From contig CM041778.1 of the NCBI GenBank assembly GCA_023374045.1, positions 403,432,438-403,496,437 on the forward strand: DNA of 64,000 nucleotides. The letters run 5' to 3'. This DNA comes from Limonium bicolor (lineage: Eukaryota > Streptophyta > Magnoliopsida > Caryophyllales > Plumbaginaceae). A model generated the notes under the pieces. The model did not search any database and was not told the origin of the DNA. It saw nothing but the letters and a program-made list of their open reading frames with translations. Both the position numbers and the translations under genes were made by a program. This document shows, piece after piece, positions 24,765 through 34,517 of this stretch. Every line of letters begins with the position of its first letter. The first letter of the stretch is position 1.

Positions 24765-26606
24765 CTAAGTGAACAAGTATTTTAAACTCTTGTGGTCAGA
24801 ATAGATTGTCACGCTTACCCCATACAAATGATGTCGCCATATCTTCAATGCGAAGACTATGGCACCCAATTCTAAATCGTGGGTAGGGTAGTTCTCTTCG
24901 TGTTTCTTCAATTGTCGGGAGGCGTAAGCCACGACCTTCCCGTGCTGCATCAATACACATCCCATACCTCTGCCTGATGCGTCACAATAGACTTCAAAAC
25001 CATCTGAACCGTCTGGTAAAGTCATGACTGGTGCAGATGTCAGAGCATCCTTGAGACTCTGGAAAGAACTCTCACAGTCGACTGTCCACTTGAATGGTGC
25101 ATCCTTCTTCATTAAGGAAGTCATCGGCTTCGAGACACTGGAGAAGTCCTTCACAAACCTCCTGTAATATCTTGCCAGACCGAGGAAGCTCCGTATGTCG
25201 GTAACTGTCTTCGGCCTAGGCCAGGTGCGCATTGCATCTATCTTTGCCGGATCAACAGCGATCCCGGCTTCAGAAATCACATGACCAAGAAAAGATACTT
25301 GGTTCAACCAAAACTCACACTTTGAACATTTAGCATACAGCTGATTCTTTCTCAACGTTTGCAACACACTTCTCAGGTGGCTTTCATGCTCACCTTTCGA
25401 TTTCGAGTACACAAGGATATCATCGATGAAGACTACCACAGACTTGTCCAACTGATCTTGGAACAAGCGGTTCATTAAGTCCATGAACTTGGCTGGTGCA
25501 TTGGATAAACCAAACGGCATAACCGTAAACTCGTAATGTCCATATCTGGTTCTGAATGCGGTCTTCTCAATGTCACTCTCACGGATGGCAATCTGATGGT
25601 ATCCGGATCGTAGATCTATCTTGGAGAATACTGATGCTCCTGTCAACTGATCAAATAAGTCGTCTATGCGTGGTAAAGGATAACGGTTCTTCACCGTAAC
25701 TGCATTCAACTCTCGATAATCAATACAAAGGCGGAGACTACCGTCCTTCTTCTTCACGAAGAGGACCGGCGCTCCCCATGGTGAAACACTAGGGCGGATA
25801 AATCCCTTGTCGAGTAGGTCTCTCAGCTGCTCCTTGAGCTCTGTCATCTCTGCTGGAGCCATACGATAGGGCGCCTTCGCTATTGGTCCGGTGCCCGGAA
25901 CCAAATCAATCTCAAACTCTACTTCCCGTGCTGGCGGCATGCCTGACAGTTCCTTAGGAAATACATCAGGAAACTCCGATACTACCGGCACATCTGGGCT
26001 AAACTCTGGGTCTCTCTCTATGTCCTGGACATAGCAGAGGTATATATCATTCCCTCGTCGTAGTTCACGGTACATGGCCATGGCGGTGATAATCTGAGTC
26101 GAAGGCTCCCTGGGCCTCTGGCGGTAAGATATAGTAACCCCAGACGGACTCCGAAGAAGCAGACGATGCTTGGCACACAGGATTCTGCCCTTGTACCGCT
26201 CCAACCAGTTCATCCCGATAATCACATCAAAACCAAGTCCCTCGAACTCTATCATGTCGATCGGAAACTCTTCCTCTCTAATTCGTACAACAACATCTCG
26301 GTGGTAGCGGGTACACCTGATCCGCTCTTTCGACGGGAGAGTGACTAGAAAGTCTGGCATCTCTTCACCGTCTAACCCCAGCCTCTTCGCAAAAGATAGC
26401 GAGATAAATGTATGTGAGGCTCCGGAGTCGAACAAGATCGAAGCGTCCACGCCATTGACTGGAAAGGTACCGGTGAGGATTGTGCCGCTCTTGCCGGCTT
26501 CTGCCTCATTACAAACATCCAGTATACCTCCCGTTCCGAGTGCACAGCCTAATTCATTGGCAAACTTCATAAGTATACGGTAACAACACGGTTGATATAC
26601 TTCCAA
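24765..26606 (-). CDS. Chromovirus pol: protease, reverse transcriptase, RNase H
   Basis: One open frame of 613 residues. Aspartic protease: [10 protein letters not shown] with Asp60-Ser-Gly, then the flap and ILG-equivalent [10 protein letters not shown] at about 127-134. Reverse transcriptase: about 245-445, with Asp331 in [12 protein letters not shown] and the catalytic FIDD (393-396). RNase H: about 537-613, with Asp542 (YCDAS), Glu579 and Asp604 (YSDHKSL). The frame ends at a TAG (24765-24767) where relatives continue directly to integrase, so this is a truncation by one nonsense change. The true N-terminus is uncertain: the first Met is simply the first after the AlkB stop, 128 bp away. 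All listed catalytic residues are present. Confidence 0.95.
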   Translation of the reverse strand: MEVYQPCCYRILMKFANELGCALGTGGILDVCNEAEAGKSGTILTGTFPVNGVDASILFDSGASHTFISLSFAKRLGLDGEEMPDFLVTLPSKERIRCTRYHRDVVVRIREEEFPIDMIEFEGLGFDVIIGMNWLERYKGRILCAKHRLLLRSPSGVTISYRQRPREPSTQIITAMAMYRELRRGNDIYLCYVQDIERDPEFSPDVPVVSEFPDVFPKELSGMPPAREVEFEIDLVPGTGPIAKAPYRMAPAEMTELKEQLRDLLDKGFIRPSVSPWGAPVLFVKKKDGSLRLCIDYRELNAVTVKNRYPLPRIDDLFDQLTGASVFSKIDLRSGYHQIAIRESDIEKTAFRTRYGHYEFTVMPFGLSNAPAKFMDLMNRLFQDQLDKSVVVFIDDILVYSKSKGEHESHLRSVLQTLRKNQLYAKCSKCEFWLNQVSFLGHVISEAGIAVDPAKIDAMRTWPRPKTVTDIRSFLGLARYYRRFVKDFSSVSKPMTSLMKKDAPFKWTVDCESSFQSLKDALTSAPVMTLPDGSDGFEVYCDASGRGMGCVLMQHGKVVAYASRQLKKHEENYPTHDLELGAIVFALKIWRHHLYGVSVTIYSDHKSLKYLFT

Positions 26607-26734
26607 AACAACATCTCTTTATTCATTAACATACTCTTTACACCATAAGTTGGTTCACTCTGTCAACATAACTAACATATACATAACATCCTTAACATAC
26701 AACTGGCTTCATCAATTACATGGTTACACAAGGC

Positions 26735-27511
26735 TTAAAACTGCCTGAAAGTCAAATTCAAACGTCCCGGTTTCATATGTGTGGCATTGATCACTGCCGA
26801 AGGTGCGATATTCAGTTTGATCTTCTTGATACCGTGGTAAAGCATCCTTGACTGCCCACCCATGACTAACACATCACCTGATTTCAACACTAACTTCTTT
26901 GCGAGATCACCACGCTTCTGCTCGCCGTACACAAACACTGCGGTATCACCAATGGACCAAGACACCACAGGTACTCCCTTACTTAGAGACTCGGGTGACT
27001 CATCCTTATCTTGGTGTAACCCTAACCGTCCACCTTTCTGGTAGAAGTTCACAATACATAAATCTGTTTTAACACTTGGTATTGAATCTGATTCAACTTG
27101 TTGAGCAATTCCCACGGCGTGGTTAACGACCGCAAGGAACTCCTCAGGTATCCTCGGTACAGTTGCTCCGTCTTCCGCTCGCTCATCTTGATATGTCTTG
27201 GTGTAAGGATTCTAGTCCTTACCCATGCACATCATCTTCAATTTCATCCTCGATCCGCTTGGGTATTCGGGTGTGTAGAACCCTCCAGGTGCTGCTCCTA
27301 GTTCATTACATCGTCTGATGATGTGGATTTGTGCTTCGGGTGTCAGGTGTCCATTTAAGAGTACCATACCTGGTTGGATAACCTGACACTGCTCCATTGG
27401 GAACTCGGTGATGCTGATGGTTGTCACTTCAGGGTTTGGTGTGGGCGGGATTGGATAACAGATATTAAAGGTTCCTAGATTTTTCAGATTACCTAATTTA
27501 GGTGTTTCCAC
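26735..27511 (-). CDS. AlkB-type Fe(II)/2-oxoglutarate dioxygenase ORF inside the retrotransposon (one internal stop)
   Basis: A 258-codon frame between gag and pol. An upstream segment resembling the plant ALKBH1-like N-terminus (TFNICYPIPP, then VIQPGMVLLNGHLTPEAQ and GAAPGGFYTPEY) leads into the nucleotide-lid region LKMMCMGKD. A TAG at codon 100 (27212-27214) replaces what is probably a Trp, and the same frame continues for 158 codons. The core is intact: CIVNFYQKGGRLGLHQDKDE gives the metal ligands His166 and Asp168, LYHGI gives the distal His226, and GRLNLTFRQF gives the two Arg (250, 256) of the AlkB R-x5-R signature that bind 2-oxoglutarate. It is closest by eye to plant ALKBH1-type demethylases, which act on N1-methyladenine in tRNA or N6-methyladenine in DNA. 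No intron interrupts it, as expected of a gene captured through RNA. The frame ends in a TAA (26735-26737), 128 bp before the pol frame. The identification is sure; activity is not. Confidence 0.93.
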
Positions 27512-27961
27512 ACTATACTTTAACTCTTTACTTACATGGTTGTATACTTAGACTCACTAACACACATGCATGAAATGCGGTATGCAATTACTCATTTCAT
27601 TTAACGGTTTAGGCGGTACCTGGTCTAGAAGAGGGTCCTGGCGCCTCAGACAGGTCCACCACATGCAGGGCGGCCTTGCCGGATCTTGACCCCTTCCCCT
27701 TCTGGGGATCAATGTACCTCTGGTCGGTGGGTGGCTGGTTAGCCGTCTTCGGGCCATCGGTAGTCACGGCGGCCTTGCCCTTCCACTGCCCCTTAGGTCT
27801 GTAGTTTCTGCCATTCGGGTTCTGGAAGCACTCGTAGTCACGATGCCCCATCTTCTTACAGAATCGGCACTGCACATCATCTCCCTTGCAGTCCTTACTG
27901 GGGTGGTCTCCCTTGCACCACTTGCAGTAGTAGTGGCGATCGGATCCAAAGCCCGTGCTAG

Positions 27962-28044
27962 CTACTAACACATCACACATTCAGTACATACTTCACATTA
28001 TAACATCACACACTTAAACTTGATATTCAGAACTAATTAGTTAC
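27962..28044 (-). other. Intron-like 83-bp gap in gag
   Basis: On the coding strand: TTCAAGG|GTAACT ... GTGTTAGTAG|CTAGCACG. Removing it joins the Lys/Arg-rich tail of the gag middle (PLRSQPFK) to the zinc-knuckle frame in phase 1. The gap itself is T-rich with stops in all frames. Confidence 0.5.
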
Positions 28045-28303
28045 CCTTGAAGGGTTGAGAGCGCAGGGGCTTAGCCGCATATGCATAGGTGAGCTGCAAC
28101 GGCTCCTCAGCAGTGGTGGTCTGGGCCTGGCCCTTGCCACCCTGTTGCTGTCCTTTTTGGGACTGGGGGTATGGCTTTTTCTTCTTCCCTCCCCCGTACC
28201 CTTGCGTGCTTTGACCCTCGCTCGTGGCCTTGCGCTTGAGCGCATTCTCCTCGTCCCTCAGACGGACGGTGATCTCTACTATAGCAGTGGCATGATAGCA
28301 CTC

Positions 28304-28399
28304 CTATTATTTAGGGTGTTAGTTATGCCCCGCAAATCAAACTCACAATTTCATTCACACATTGTACATACTTATTCACATCACACTGTGGTTCATTAC
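28304..28399 (-). other. Intron-like 96-bp gap in gag
   Basis: On the coding strand: ...TTGTAG|GTAATG ... AACTAACACC ... AATAATAG|GAGTGC. GT-AG borders, a CTAAC branch-like site and many in-frame stops are seen. Removing it keeps phase 0. The codon before the donor is TAG, which would be a CAG|GT exon end before one C-to-T change. Confidence 0.55.
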
Positions 28400-29072
28400 C
28401 TACAAAGTAGTATATCTGCTCGGCCCCATACCATAGTGTAGGCGGTAGCTCAGTCCGTTGTAGAAACGGTTCACTAGAATCCGGTCTGAGTAACCCAGAT
28501 CCGGCAGCAGGTGGATAAGTCCGATGAAAGCGGAGTAGTACTCATCTACCGTCATCTTATCCCCTTGTCTCAGATTGTCCAACTCCAGGCGCTTGGCCTC
28601 TTGCACGTGTATCGGGTAGTACTTGGCTCGCAACAGAGCCGTGTACTCCCTCCACTGAAAGGTAGGGTCAGCAACTCTGCCCTACCGTACCAACTTCCAC
28701 CAACTCTGTGCCGAACCCTTCAGATAGTAAGCGGCAAGATGGACCTTGACCTCCTCGGGCACATTCAAGGTCTCGTAGGCGGTCTCTAACTCGGAGATAT
28801 ACGCCTCCAACTTACTAGGGTCGGTCTCCCCACTACGACGGGGGTCTCAAATCAGCCAACGCCTTGACCCAGTTGGTCTCTCGTGGCGGTGGCGGTGGTG
28901 GTTGAACATCGGGCTGTTGCCCCTGCTGAATCGCAGCTACTAACTGTGGGACCATCTGAGCTACGACGGCCGCAACAGCGTCGGCCATGACTTGCGCCGT
29001 AGGGTTCTCTCCCTGGTTCCCGGTATCACCAATGCCGCGCCCGCGGCCTCTACCACGTGATCTACCTGACAT

Positions 29073-29273
29073 CTGAATTCACACGAACATTCATTAGCAT
29101 CATGCTTCCAAACTTATCGGTCCAACGGTTGTAACATCTTCCCGACAATAAGGTATTTCCATACTTAGTTAGTGGTTAACCTTTCCATAACTGTTCACCC
29201 GAATAACTGTAGCTAGGTTTCCTAACTCGGTATATTCCTAAGCTCGGTATTCTAGTCATCAGAGCGATACTTC
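29073..29273 (-). other. Chromovirus 5' untranslated leader
   Basis: A short non-coding leader between PBS and gag start, without recognisable structure. Confidence 0.6.
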
Positions 29274-29285
29274 GCTCTAATACCA
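29274..29285 (-). other. Primer-binding site of the chromovirus (initiator tRNA-Met type)
   Basis: On the minus strand TGGTATTAGAGC begins five bases inside the 5' LTR and matches 11 of 12 bases of TGGTATCAGAGC, the complement of the 3' end of plant initiator tRNA-Met. Confidence 0.88.
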
Positions 29286-29290
29286 CTTTT

Positions 29291-32200
29291 TGTAACACCC
29301 CTACTACGTACTTAACAATTTACCTAAATCGCAGCGGAAATAAACAACTAAACAATAACTAACGGTTCGGTGCTACAACGCCGTTAACCACCCACGTGGT
29401 TAACAAGACAGAATAAATACAAGTGTACCGGTCTGATGATCAGACTCCCGAGCATAGAACTAAACCATAAATACATAATATACAATACCGAGTATTTATT
29501 TACAACCATCACTGTAAACTGTCACTGTAATGTATTCATTATCCAAAATATACCGCCACGGGAGCACAGGCGCATCCCGGGCCTACCAACCAAAAGGTAC
29601 CAAAAGTATTTCTACAACCTAGGATCTACAGCCACTCCGCTTCTTCGATCCTCATCCTGCAAATATAAATATGGAGCCCCCGAGGGGGTCAGCAACCCTT
29701 GGCTGGTATGGTTAACGCGCAGCCCATCGGCTACCGGGATACGCGCAACTAATTGTCATGATGACATGGCATTCATTTTAAACATACAACATATATATCA
29801 CAGCAAGAGTATTGCATAACAACATCACACATAACATACAAGAACGAATCCTTCTAGGAAACGAACCAACACAATTAGATCACATGGAGAGCCTAGAGAA
29901 TGTTGTCAAACTCATGCTAAGCTCGTTACATAACTCGTTACCGTCCTGTTAAATTGAACGAATAACTTAACACAAAGGTGCGTCGGATATAGGGATCCAA
30001 GCACACTGAACAAACATAGTATGCCCCTGTGGCCCGACGTGAGTCGGTAAAATAGCCTTGGTTAAGCTAAAGGGAAGGTTGAAGACCAAAAGAGAAGACA
30101 ACCTTAACATACAAAGAGAATCGAACCGGTTATGACATCGACTCCCATACTCACACGCGTGGCCGGAACTACCGGACTCCTCACTTCCCCAATTAGCACT
30201 TGTTAGAAGTCCCATTGCTGGACTTAATCAACAATTTCACAAGCAAGTGTTTAGGTCATGTTAGACACACACAAAGGAAATGAGTCACACCTCAACAACA
30301 CAATGATATTAACAACTGTAAAATCATTACATGACTTAACTCTTACAAGGTCATAAACACACAAAAAAACATACAACACACAAGCCGGTGTAAACCGGTA
30401 GACAACAGACTGCAAGAAAACCATACCTTGGTCCTTGCTACGAACGTGACCCGCCAAGCGTAGACCCTAAACATAATTAATAATGTCGGTTAATTAACTT
30501 ATTTAACTTTCATTTACTAAGCATTTACATGATTGTATGACATGTTCTAATGCCTAAACTCACCCTTGATTACCTTCATTATACCCCCTAGGGTTAACTA
30601 CTTAAGCCACTTTTGTTTGTTTTTTTTTTCTCAAGTTTTGGTCCGACCGACCTTACCGACCGACCTTGCACAATGTCGGTCCATTCCAGAACATATTACC
30701 GTTAGAAAATTCTACTCCGACCGACCTTGCAAGTTCGGTCCACAGGGTCGGTCCATTCCCGAAACAATTACCGTATATGAAAGTTTAGACACTACCGACC
30801 TTACAAGTCCGGTCCCAAGGTCGGTCTATTCTAGAGACTTAATCTGTACCAAAAATACAAGCCCGACCGACCTTGAAAGTCCGGTCCCCAAGGTCGGTCC
30901 ATTCCAGAGACCATTTCTCGCAGGGTAAACTGGGCTCGACCGACCTTGCAGATCCGGTCCCCAAGGTCGGTCTGCTCCAGACCCTTGTTTTTAATTGCCC
31001 ATTTAACTCCAAACTTCACCTTATGTATCCTAGTATGTTTTAACCTCATATGGGCACTTCAAACCCACCTTAATACCTCCATTAAACTCCTTAAATCGTT
31101 CACTAAAATCCTCCTCAAGCATTACACAAATTCTTATAAAAAGGTTAGCACATGCAATGTTTTTCACTGAGTTTTTATGTGGTGTTTTATACCTATAACT
31201 ACCACTATTCTCAAATGCTTTCCCACCACTAAAACATCATCTCTCAAGCATCTTTTCTTCCTAACCAAACTCCTTGAATATCTCCACAAGTTTATAGCTC
31301 CTTCCTGCAATACATTACTTCTTCCTTGTTCACCAACATTGTACAAGTCCTAAACACAATCTCACCATGATCTTGAAGTATACCAAAACACTCACTTGCA
31401 TTCTAAATCCTCTAAAATATTGCTTAAGTCCTTTTTACATCTTAGAATACCTTAATGCATGTTTCTTTCACTAGTAGAACACTTAATCATTCTAAACACT
31501 TCCTAACTCACCAAAACTCATTTTAAACACCTAAAACTTCTTATACATTATCTAAATTTTGACATGGGTTCTTCTAGCACATTGCTACACCAAAACACAT
31601 AGCTTTCACCATTAAACATTCAAGAACACCTATATCCATCAAGAGTATTTTCACACACAAAACTTCACCCAAACTACACTACATCATAATATAGTGCATT
31701 ATTTAAATTGCTTGGCACTTAGGCCCTTAAATAACATGGCTCTTAGGCCCTTAAATAACATAAACCTTAAACACTGAATTTCCCACAATATATCTGCCTT
31801 TGACCTGCAAATACATACAACAACACATATGTCCTTTAATAATCTCCTTGAAGGCACTTTTCTAAGTCATTTACCATTAGCTCTTTAGGTAGTTTTAATA
31901 AGCAATATAAGCTCATTCTTCCTAAGGTATTATAAGCTACATTAGGTTAGTACATTTACCTCTTTTCCTTCACAAATTTTTCACTTATTTCTCCTTGCTC
32001 CTTCTTTGATTAAAATCGGCAAGGACTTTGGTTTGCTTGTCAAGTCTCTAATCAATATACAAGCAAGAGAATGAGCATTCAAGCTTCATGCTTAAGCTCA
32101 TTTGTAAACCCTAATTTACACATTGTCTTAAAACCTTAAGATAGTTGTTTTACCTTGATATTGGAAGAGAGTTTGAATATGTAGCAAGAGAGGACTCCAC

Positions 32201-33257
32201 CTAGTCCTTGAAAGATTGGAATGAAGCTAGAACAAAGCAAGAGAAAACACCATCAATGGTGATTTTCGGTCAACATCAAAACATGGAGGAAATATTGTTT
32301 TTCTTGGTTTTTCCTTACCTTGAAGCAAAGGTGATCAACAAGGCATAAAAATATAAGCTCAAGCTCCTTCAATGGTGGATCTCCATGGCACCGAAATGGT
32401 GGTCTTGAAGATTTGAGAAGACAAGGTTGAAGAGGTTGATGAGACTAGAAGAATGGTGGTCTTAGTTTTTGATTTGGTAAATGGTGCTAGGAATTACAAG
32501 AGTTTAAAGATGGAGAATGGTGCTTGGGCTGTATCAAAACCGTGTATGGAGGAAGAAGAGAGGTTAGAGGCATGGGAAATGAAGAAGGAAAGAAGAGAAT
32601 GAAGATAAGTTAGCTAGTTTAGATATTTAAGTAGTAAAGCAAATAGTACCTTTTACTTTATTACTTTACTTAGCTCTTTTTTTTTGTTTAAGTGTGGTGA
32701 GTCACACAAGAAAACCGGCCCCCATATTATAATAAGGGGTATTTTAGTCTTTGTTGACCAATTAACTCACTTATGTTGACTTATGTTATAAACTTGCTTA
32801 ATTTGGTCACTATTCACAAAACAAGGCACATATTTGTGAAATTTTTTATTTCTCATTGATTTAAACTTCCTAATGTGATACTAAGTAGTACACATGTTAA
32901 TTAAAGAGTAATGATGGACATTTAACCATTCAAAACTCATTTACAAGACAATTTTTCAAAAATGTGCTTTAAGACTCCTTAAAGCACATTTTGTGTTTTA
33001 ACTTGTTTTCAAGCTTGGTTTTCTTTGGTAATTGCTTTAATACGTGTATTAACATATAAATAAGGTCTTGGTAAGCTCATTAGGTCTTAACCAAGCTTAT
33101 CCCAAGCTTAGAGCACATTTTCACCCATATAGACTTTAAGGTATATATTTGTGTTTAATGTGGTTTAAATTGTTCACTAATGTTTCTAAGGCACTTTTTA
33201 GCCTTATTATACCATATTTTAATGTCTAAACCACATACTAAGGTTTGGGGTATTTCA
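29291..33257 (-). repeat. Chromovirus LTR, right copy (5' LTR of the element)
   Basis: 3967 bp with the same ends as 13219-17196 and near-identical throughout. It carries the promoter used by the element (transcription runs leftward). The right border GGGGTATTTCA is followed by the target duplication GAAGC at 33258-33262. Confidence 0.95.
30641..30984. repeat. Five-unit hairpin-forming repeat in the right LTR
   Basis: Counterpart of 14566-14910, with GACCGACCTT ... AAGGTCGGTC stems repeated about every 72 bp. A few stem bases differ from the left copy (for example CAATGTCGG for CAAGGTCGG). Confidence 0.85.
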
Positions 33258-33496
33258 GAAGCCGAGATGGCAGAGTTGCGAGACATGATGACGACACTGA
33301 TGAACAAATCTCACGACGCTCATGAAGAGATTTCAGCCCTTCGCAAGGACCACAAGACGTTGCATTCGCAATTGCAGCAACTTCTTGCTCGACCAAGACC
33401 AACCGGTCAGCTACCGTCCCAAACCCAAATTAATCCACGGGAGCATGTGAAGTCCGTCACCATTATCTCGGAGAGTTCCAAGCATTGCACCACATA
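33258..33496 (+). pseudogene. Athila-like gag, C-terminal part
   Basis: It continues the gag interrupted at 13218 (Ser-Glu-Ala) after the GAAGC duplication: EAEMAELRDMMTTLMNKSHD, a helical region, then TGQLPSQTQINPREHVKSVT, the typical Athila gag tail. It ends at a stop (33494-33496). Protease and RT do not follow, so this element is either gag-only or deleted. Confidence 0.78.
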
Positions 33497-34517
33497 GCAC
33501 AAGAACAAGTGTAGGGACCTTTCAATCAGGCTCACATCGTAACAAGGGAGTAATTCTTTCATATTCCCTTTCTTTTCTTTTATGTTATTTTTTACTTTTT
33601 TATTATTTTTATTTTTATTTTTGCTCTTTGTAAATTTATTACCTTGAATTAATTTAATTTATTAAGAAAGAAAAGAAGAGAAAAGCAATGTGTCGTGCAA
33701 AGAGCCGGGTAATCCTCATCTGGCACAATTAAAGTCCAACATGTCGCATCAATGTGACCCGGCAACCAACCCGGCACGTCGTGATTTTGAAAAAAATAAA
33801 ATACCGGGTAAAGTCTTCTTCTTCACTTTACCCTACCCGCACGCGAAAGGAAAACATAGAGCAAGTCGCTGTTGTCAGCCGACGCCCCAAGCGCACCTCC
33901 TCCACGGCAGTTTTGACACCAAACCAAACCGCACCACCAGGAACGCCATCAGCAACCAAACGTCCCCTGTTCTGCAGTTCCAAACTAAACCAGGTTCCTC
34001 TAATCTTCTTAGTTTTAATTCGAATTCGATTTTGTTTTTCTTAGTACAATATGTCAATTTTGTTAGATTCGTAGGTTAATAAACTGATTTAGGGACTGTC
34101 GAACCTGCCTTAGTTGAATTCTGGATGTTCTGTGTGGTTCTGTTTGATTTCTAAAAAATCTGGGTTTAGGTCGGGTCTGCCGGATGAATGTGTCGGGTAC
34201 CACACATCCGGCACTACTAAAGGTCGAATATGCCTGGTGGGTCCTGTCTGGCACCCTACCTGGTATATTGCTCTGTTTATTTCTTCTCGCCCATTTTGAC
34301 TATATTCTCGGGTTTTATTGCCTAAGGTATTGTTCTGTTACGATTTATTTGATTGGACATCTGATCTACAGGAATGATGGCACCTTTTGATTTGGCTCCA
34401 GACTCTTCATGATTTAAATTTTTTGTAAACTAATGAGCTAACTAATATGGTTTGTCTGTGGTATCTTTCTCTATTCTTTTTCTACAAATGCCTCACCGAA
34501 AATTCTCTACTTCTTAG
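33497..34517 (+). mobile_element. Rest of the Athila-like element, non-coding, cut by the Ogre-like LTR
   Basis: A T-rich stretch (33540-33650) is followed by a segment (33690-33800) with TGTCGTGC ... GGCACAATT ... AAGTCCAA ... CCCGGCA that resembles the Athila-like leader at about 11790-11880, and by more CCGGCAC words (34180-34260). No pol is seen. It stops at CTTAG, where TGTAGACACC begins. Confidence 0.5.

Larger units (their letters stand above)
27609..29072 (-). pseudogene. Chromovirus gag with two intron-like gaps
   Basis: It starts MSGRSRGRGRGRG (29072). The capsid part reads ADLRPPS, then shifts frame near 28840, then SGETDPSKLEAYISELE ... GSAQSWWKLV, a TAG at 28682-28684, and QWREYTALLRAKYYP ... 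VDEYYSAFIGLIHLLPDLGY (28633-28400), the retrotransposon-gag domain. After a 96-bp non-coding piece the frame resumes as ECYHATAIVEITVRLRDEE; after an 83-bp piece it resumes as STGFGSDRHYYCKWC. The nucleocapsid has two zinc knuckles, CKWCKGDHPSKDC (C-x2-C-x3-H-x4-C) and CRFCKKMGHRDYEC (C-x2-C-x4-H-x4-C). The last frame ends at 27609, about 100 bp before the AlkB ORF. Confidence 0.88.
13219..33257 (-). mobile_element. Complete Ty3/gypsy chromovirus (Tekay/Del-like) carrying an AlkB ORF
   Basis: The element is bounded by GAAGC target duplications and LTRs that begin TG and end CA (on the minus strand TGAAATACCCC ... GGTGTTACA). Order on the coding strand: 5' LTR 33257-29291, PBS 29285-29274, gag 29072-27609, AlkB ORF 27511-26735, protease-RT-RNase H 26606-24765, integrase 24764-23335, chromodomain 17687-17517, PPT 17210-17197, 3' LTR 17196-13219. 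A 5.6 kb solo LTR interrupts pol. Without that insertion the element is about 14.4 kb, long because of its LTRs. Integrase-C-terminal chromodomain and RT motifs place it with chromoviruses. Several stop codons and a gag frameshift make it inactive as it stands, but the two LTRs are still nearly identical by eye, so it is young. Confidence 0.95.
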
